NCBI GenBank assembly: GCA_024684395.1
Contig: JAIKWY010000073.1
Span: 1 to 64,000 of the forward strand
Source of the DNA: Oscillospiraceae bacterium
Lineage (GTDB): Bacteria > Bacillota > Clostridia > Oscillospirales > Ruminococcaceae
Reading direction: 5' to 3'
Length of the DNA: 64,000 nucleotides
Numbering within the stretch: the first letter of the stretch is position 1; every line of letters starts with the position of its first letter. This document shows, in pieces, positions 60,806-64,000 of this stretch. The position numbers and the translations under genes were made by a program. The notes below the pieces were generated by a model. The model was not told the DNA's origin, did not search any database, and saw nothing but the letters and a program-made list of their open reading frames with translations.

Positions 60806-61510
60806 ATGCCCGAAGAATTTGAGATCCGTGACGCCGTCCTCATCAAATACAATGGCAAAAGCGCCGCTGTCACCATCCCGGACGGCGTGCGGAAGATCGA
60901 GCGCAGGGCATTCCGTGGCTGCAAACAGCTGCTGAGCGTCACCATCCCGGAGGGCGTGACAACGATCGGCGATCTGGCATTTGAGGAATGCACCGGGCTG
61001 ACCGCCGTCACTCTCCCGCACAGCGTGACCCGGCTCGGGAGCTATCCCTTCTATGCCTGCGCCGGACTGACCTCCGTCACGATCCGTGACATCCGTTTCG
61101 ATGCCGCCGCCCTCCGGGAGCAGCAGGAGAAGTGGGACTACTACCCCTGGGAGGTCATCAACATCCTGATCATGTCCCTGCCCGTCTTTTCGTTCTGCCT
61201 GCCCTTTGCCGAGCAGAAATACCCCGTCGCCTGGACAGCCTTCTGTCTCTGCCCGACGGATATGGAAAACACCGCCTATGTCCGGATGCATCTCGAAGAC
61301 ATGCTCCGTTTCCTCATCAGGCACAACGACGCCCGGACGCTGCAAACCGCCCTCGAAAGCGGTATGCTCGATGACCTCCTCCCCAACTGCATCGACACCT
61401 GCATCAGCTATGCCATCGAACAGCAGTCGCTCGAAACGCAGCTCCTCCTGACCAACTACAAGCACGAGCACATCGGGTATACGGATGCCGCCGATCAGTT
61501 TACACTATAG
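60806..61510 (+). CDS. Cytosolic LRR protein, paralogue 6 of 6 (shortest)
   Basis: The 234-residue protein starts FEIRDAVLIKYNGKSAAVTI, has only about three LRRs (LLSVTIPEGVTTIGDLAFEEC) and the shared C-terminal domain (FCLCPTDMENTAYVRMHLEDM, CIDTCISYAIE, TQLLLTNYKHEHIGYTD). The 146-nt gap with a repeat could let it be expressed apart from the rest, although no separate promoter is seen. RBS TGGAGGT. A terminator follows. Confidence 0.82.
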   Translation: MPEEFEIRDAVLIKYNGKSAAVTIPDGVRKIERRAFRGCKQLLSVTIPEGVTTIGDLAFEECTGLTAVTLPHSVTRLGSYPFYACAGLTSVTIRDIRFDAAALREQQEKWDYYPWEVINILIMSLPVFSFCLPFAEQKYPVAWTAFCLCPTDMENTAYVRMHLEDMLRFLIRHNDARTLQTALESGMLDDLLPNCIDTCISYAIEQQSLETQLLLTNYKHEHIGYTDAADQFTL

Positions 61511-61518
61511 CCTGCAAA

Positions 61519-61547
61519 AAAGGGAGCCCTCACAGGCTCCCTTTCAG
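61519..61547 (+). terminator. Terminator of the LRR operon
   Basis: AAAGGGAGCC/GGCTCCCTTT stem with a 6-nt loop, then TTTCAG. Confidence 0.75.
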
Positions 61548-61590
61548 TCTGTCAAATAAGTGCCGAAGGCACAAAACGGGGTTTTTAGGG

Positions 61591-61747
61591 GCGGTCGGGT
61601 TCACATCTACTCCCGACACTACTCGTCTTCGATCAGCATCCTGTCTCATCCGCGGTCGGAGCCCCTAAAGCGGCTGCGGTGCGGTCGGTTTTCATCTATG
61701 ACCGACACTACTCGTCTTCGTGCAACATCCTGCCTCATCCTCGGTCG
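61591..61747 (+). repeat. Two direct repeats of about 68 bp, 90 bp apart
   Basis: Both copies share GCGGTCGG, a short loop, CCGACACTACTCGTCTTCG, CATCCTG.CTCATCC and CGGTCG. The GTCGG/CCGAC ends can pair in each copy. I do not recognise the element. It lies with a family B repeat (about 61760-61835) in the 390-nt gap before the pectinase; no gene is seen there. Confidence 0.8.
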
Positions 61748-61759
61748 CAGCACCGCCAA

Positions 61760-61835
61760 AAATTCCTCCCCCGCGCCTGTGCCCGGATGGGTATGCGGGG
61801 GAGGTGCCGCCGAACGGCGGCGGAGGGGGCACCCG
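61760..61835 (+). repeat. GC-rich intergenic repeat, family B
   Basis: CCTCCCCCGCGCCTGTGC...GCGGGGGAGGTGCC followed by GCCGCCGAACGGCGGC and GGAGGGGGCAC. Confidence 0.75.
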
Positions 61836-61867
61836 AAGCGAGAAACCGGGGTTTCTCGACAAGCTGA

Positions 61868-61894
61868 AGGCAGCACCGTTCCCCGGTGCTGCCT
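61868..61894 (-). other. Stem-loop downstream of the pectinase gene
   Basis: AGGCAGCACCG and CGGTGCTGCCT form a perfect 11-bp stem just past the stop codon; only TTCAGCTTG follows on the minus strand, so it is a weak terminator or an mRNA-stabilising hairpin. Confidence 0.6.
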
Positions 61895-61902
61895 CCTTAC
61901 AT

Positions 61903-64000
61903 TTATCCGAACGTCCTGATCTTCCCATGTACAAAATCCTGTACCAGCGCCAGATCTTCCGCATCGACCGTGCCGTCTCTGTTGACATCCGCATTGGCAA
62001 GCGCCGTGCCGGTCAGCTCTTCCTTCCCGGTGAGATAGCGCTTGTACACCGCCATGTCAAAGACATCTACCACATCGTTCCTGTCCACATCGCCGAGCGC
62101 CGTTGCCTCCGCCCTGACCTCCTTGAGGTAGACCGTATAATTCGTGCTGTAGGAGCTTGTGGTATTCATGCCGAGCGTGACAGAATCTCCGGCACTGAGA
62201 TCCGCCTTGTACAGCTTATATGTCACATCCTGGCTGTTCTGCGCTTCGAGCCCCGTCGCCGTAAAGTCCGCCATCCACGAGGGCGCCGGATCCACGCGGG
62301 AATCCAGTCCCACATAGACCTCGCAGTCCTTCGTCACGGTAAAATATGCCTGTGTCCCGGTATAATTCTTCGCACTGCACGGCGTAAGGATCGCCTCACA
62401 GCCGATGATCTCCTCCGGCAGCGACAGATACGTCATCGCATCCCGGTCAGTATAGATCAGATCCCCCACCTGAATGGACGGGTCTATCGCCCACTTGTAC
62501 TCCGTCCCGGACGGCGTCAGCCCCTGTACGAGCACGCCCTCGATCGTGACAGGCTCCGGCGGCGGTGTCAGATCCTGCCGGAAGTTCAGATAATACGGCT
62601 CCCAGCTCCCGAGGTACGTCAGCACATCGAGCCCCTCACCGGAGCTTCTGACAGTGCCCGCCACACGCCCGGAGGTGTTGACCGGTGCGCCGCCTGCGGT
62701 CGTGTTGTATTCCTTGAAATTGGCATTCTCCGGCGCATGACCGCTCATGCTCGTCCAGCCTGCCGCCGTGATGAGATCGCCCCGCTGTAACGTGGTGTTG
62801 ACAAATGCCACATCCGCCGTTTCGCCCCACGGTCTGCCGAAATAGCCCGCTGCCACCGACTGCGCCGCCGTGACGTTGCAGCCGTAGAGCAGATACTTGC
62901 CGGAGCTCGTTTTCGCCGTGATATAGCCGCCGACCTGCTTGTCGGAATAGCCCTTGAACCGCAGCTCACACGCCTGGAAGACCATGTCGCCCTGTCCGAA
63001 GATGTAATCCGTGTTGCCCTCGATGACGCACTCCCGGAAATACCCCTGCGAACCCTTTGTGTACAGCGTGTCCTGACTGCCGAGGAACGTACACTTGTAA
63101 AATTCGCTGTAATCGCCCTCGACCGCAATGGCAGCGCCCCGCTCGGTCGCCTCCTTCCGGCTCACATCCGCCCCGGCATACCGCTGGAAGGTGATGTTCT
63201 CCTTGCCATTGAGCTCCACGCCGTCGGCAAGCTCCTCATCCGTCACATAGCGGTTGAAGGAATTTTCAAAGGTGATATACTCCGCCCGGAAGTACTTCGC
63301 CCCGGACTTCAGCCCGACCGCACTGCCCCAGCGCACAGGCGTAGCCTTGCCGGACTTCGCAGCCGCCTTCTCGGCGCTGTAATAGCCGTTGTCGCCCACG
63401 CTGTAGTACTGGTAGCCGATGCCGTAGTACCAGGTGATCTTGACCTCCATGTCCGGCGTGTCATTCACAAAGCTGATGAACGGCGTGTTCACCAGCACCT
63501 GCTCCCGGTAGGTGCCCGGTGCGATGTGGATGAACACACGCTCCGCCTCCGTCATCGGCGAGAGGAGCGCCGCCGCATCCACCGCCTGCTGGATGGTCGC
63601 ATAATTCGCCGCCTGATCCGCATAGCCTACATAAAGATGCGTCCCATAGACCACATCCTCCCCCGGCAGCGGCAGAAGCCCCTGTTTCACGTTCTTTTCC
63701 GGCCATGTCCCGTACCAGGAATAGCCCGTCCGCCGCTCCAGACTGATCTGGGAAACGTCGGTATATGCCTGCCCGTCCCGGTCGGAGAACAGCGGCTTGC
63801 TGTTCTGTAGGTCATAGAACCTCGCCCAGATGGTCGAACCGCTCGCATCCGTCAGGATCTTGTCGGACTTATCCGAATTCCAGTCCCACTTCTTCCCCTC
63901 GATCTTCACGGCATCGAACCACTTCACCGCCGCATTGATGCTGCGGATGATGCGCTCGTCCTTGTCCGGCAGGCTCCGCAGGAAGTCCACGATCCCCACG
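61903..64000 (-). CDS. PL10 pectate lyase - CE8 pectinesterase - dockerin enzyme, N terminus beyond the window
   Basis: About 699 residues are visible and the frame runs off the right edge. The first about 100 are the end of a PL10 pectate lyase (AAVKWFDAVKIEGKKWDW, STIWARFYDLQNSKPLF, RRTGYSWYGTWPEKN). Next is a CE8 pectin methylesterase with GSQDTLYTKG, the catalytic Asp in DYIFGQGDM and GRPWGE. A beta-rich segment and a canonical type I dockerin (GDVDRNDVVDVFDMAVYKRYL...DVNRDGTVDAEDLALVQDF) close the protein. It would de-esterify and then cut pectin as part of a cellulosome-like complex. The signal peptide must be outside the window. It is the only dockerin here with the classical second-helix pattern. 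Confidence 0.92.
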   Translation of the reverse strand, partial: VGIVDFLRSLPDKDERIIRSINAAVKWFDAVKIEGKKWDWNSDKSDKILTDASGSTIWARFYDLQNSKPLFSDRDGQAYTDVSQISLERRTGYSWYGTWPEKNVKQGLLPLPGEDVVYGTHLYVGYADQAANYATIQQAVDAAALLSPMTEAERVFIHIAPGTYREQVLVNTPFISFVNDTPDMEVKITWYYGIGYQYYSVGDNGYYSAEKAAAKSGKATPVRWGSAVGLKSGAKYFRAEYITFENSFNRYVTDEELADGVELNGKENITFQRYAGADVSRKEATERGAAIAVEGDYSEFYKCTFLGSQDTLYTKGSQGYFRECVIEGNTDYIFGQGDMVFQACELRFKGYSDKQVGGYITAKTSSGKYLLYGCNVTAAQSVAAGYFGRPWGETADVAFVNTTLQRGDLITAAGWTSMSGHAPENANFKEYNTTAGGAPVNTSGRVAGTVRSSGEGLDVLTYLGSWEPYYLNFRQDLTPPPEPVTIEGVLVQGLTPSGTEYKWAIDPSIQVGDLIYTDRDAMTYLSLPEEIIGCEAILTPCSAKNYTGTQAYFTVTKDCEVYVGLDSRVDPAPSWMADFTATGLEAQNSQDVTYKLYKADLSAGDSVTLGMNTTSSYSTNYTVYLKEVRAEATALGDVDRNDVVDVFDMAVYKRYLTGKEELTGTALANADVNRDGTVDAEDLALVQDFVHGKIRTFG

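Overview
The window looks like a chromosomal piece of a GC-rich gut Firmicute of the Ruminococcus type (Oscillospiraceae). The pointers are several proteins ending in dockerin modules, a cell-wall-anchored cohesin-like protein, a PL10-CE8 pectinase, choline-binding-type wall repeats, strong AGGAGG ribosome binding sites, and TTGACA-N17-TATAAT promoters, very often with the extended form TGCTATAAT. A species cannot be assigned from the sequence alone. No rRNA, tRNA, transposase, phage gene or CRISPR array was seen.

Layout. 1-9.9 kb: pyruvate phosphate dikinase (ppdK), a YbjN-like protein, a membrane-surveillance type operon (SPFH protein, zinc-ribbon membrane protein, two small membrane proteins), a DegV fatty-acid-binding protein and an APH-fold sugar-kinase-like protein. 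10-15.5 kb: a membrane protein, then an operon with two secreted dockerin proteins of degenerate SGNH fold around a GT2 glycosyltransferase, ending in a SASA-type acetylesterase. 15.5-25.1 kb, all on the minus strand: an unknown protein, a membrane-anchored family II pyrophosphatase, a DtxR regulator overlapping a phosphopantetheinyl transferase, a wall-binding C39 peptidase, an FkbM methyltransferase, a PH-domain protein and a GH31 alpha-xylosidase. 25.2-34 kb: a 161-bp tandem array, then housekeeping genes pth, mfd, a GNAT-TrmN6 fusion, rsmI and corA. 34-39.6 kb: an HtrA protease, then a secreted dockerin protein directly upstream of a sortase-type anchored cohesin-like protein. 39.7-46.8 kb: an alpha/beta hydrolase and a chaperone-like cluster (two divergent Hsp70s, a long coiled-coil protein with a GrpE-like end, and a TerB-like protein). 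46.9-54.2 kb: a secreted LRR-dockerin protein, an XRE regulator, a C39 lipoprotein, a Fur-family regulator, a ferritin-like protein and a cbiD-cbiL pair behind an ArsC-like gene. 54.4-61.5 kb: six tandem paralogues with BspA-type LRRs, no signal peptide and a shared C-terminal domain. 61.9 kb to the right edge: a PL10-CE8-dockerin pectinase cut by the window end.

Themes. Extracellular genes (dockerin and cohesin-like proteins, pectinase, acetylesterase) point to a cell-surface polysaccharide-degrading complex; the cytosolic xylosidase would finish off imported oligosaccharides. Two blocks look like undescribed intracellular systems: the Hsp70/Hsp70/GrpE-coil/TerB cluster and the six-gene cytosolic LRR operon. 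Intergenic spaces hold at least three families of GC-rich, hairpin-forming repeats with copies throughout the window.
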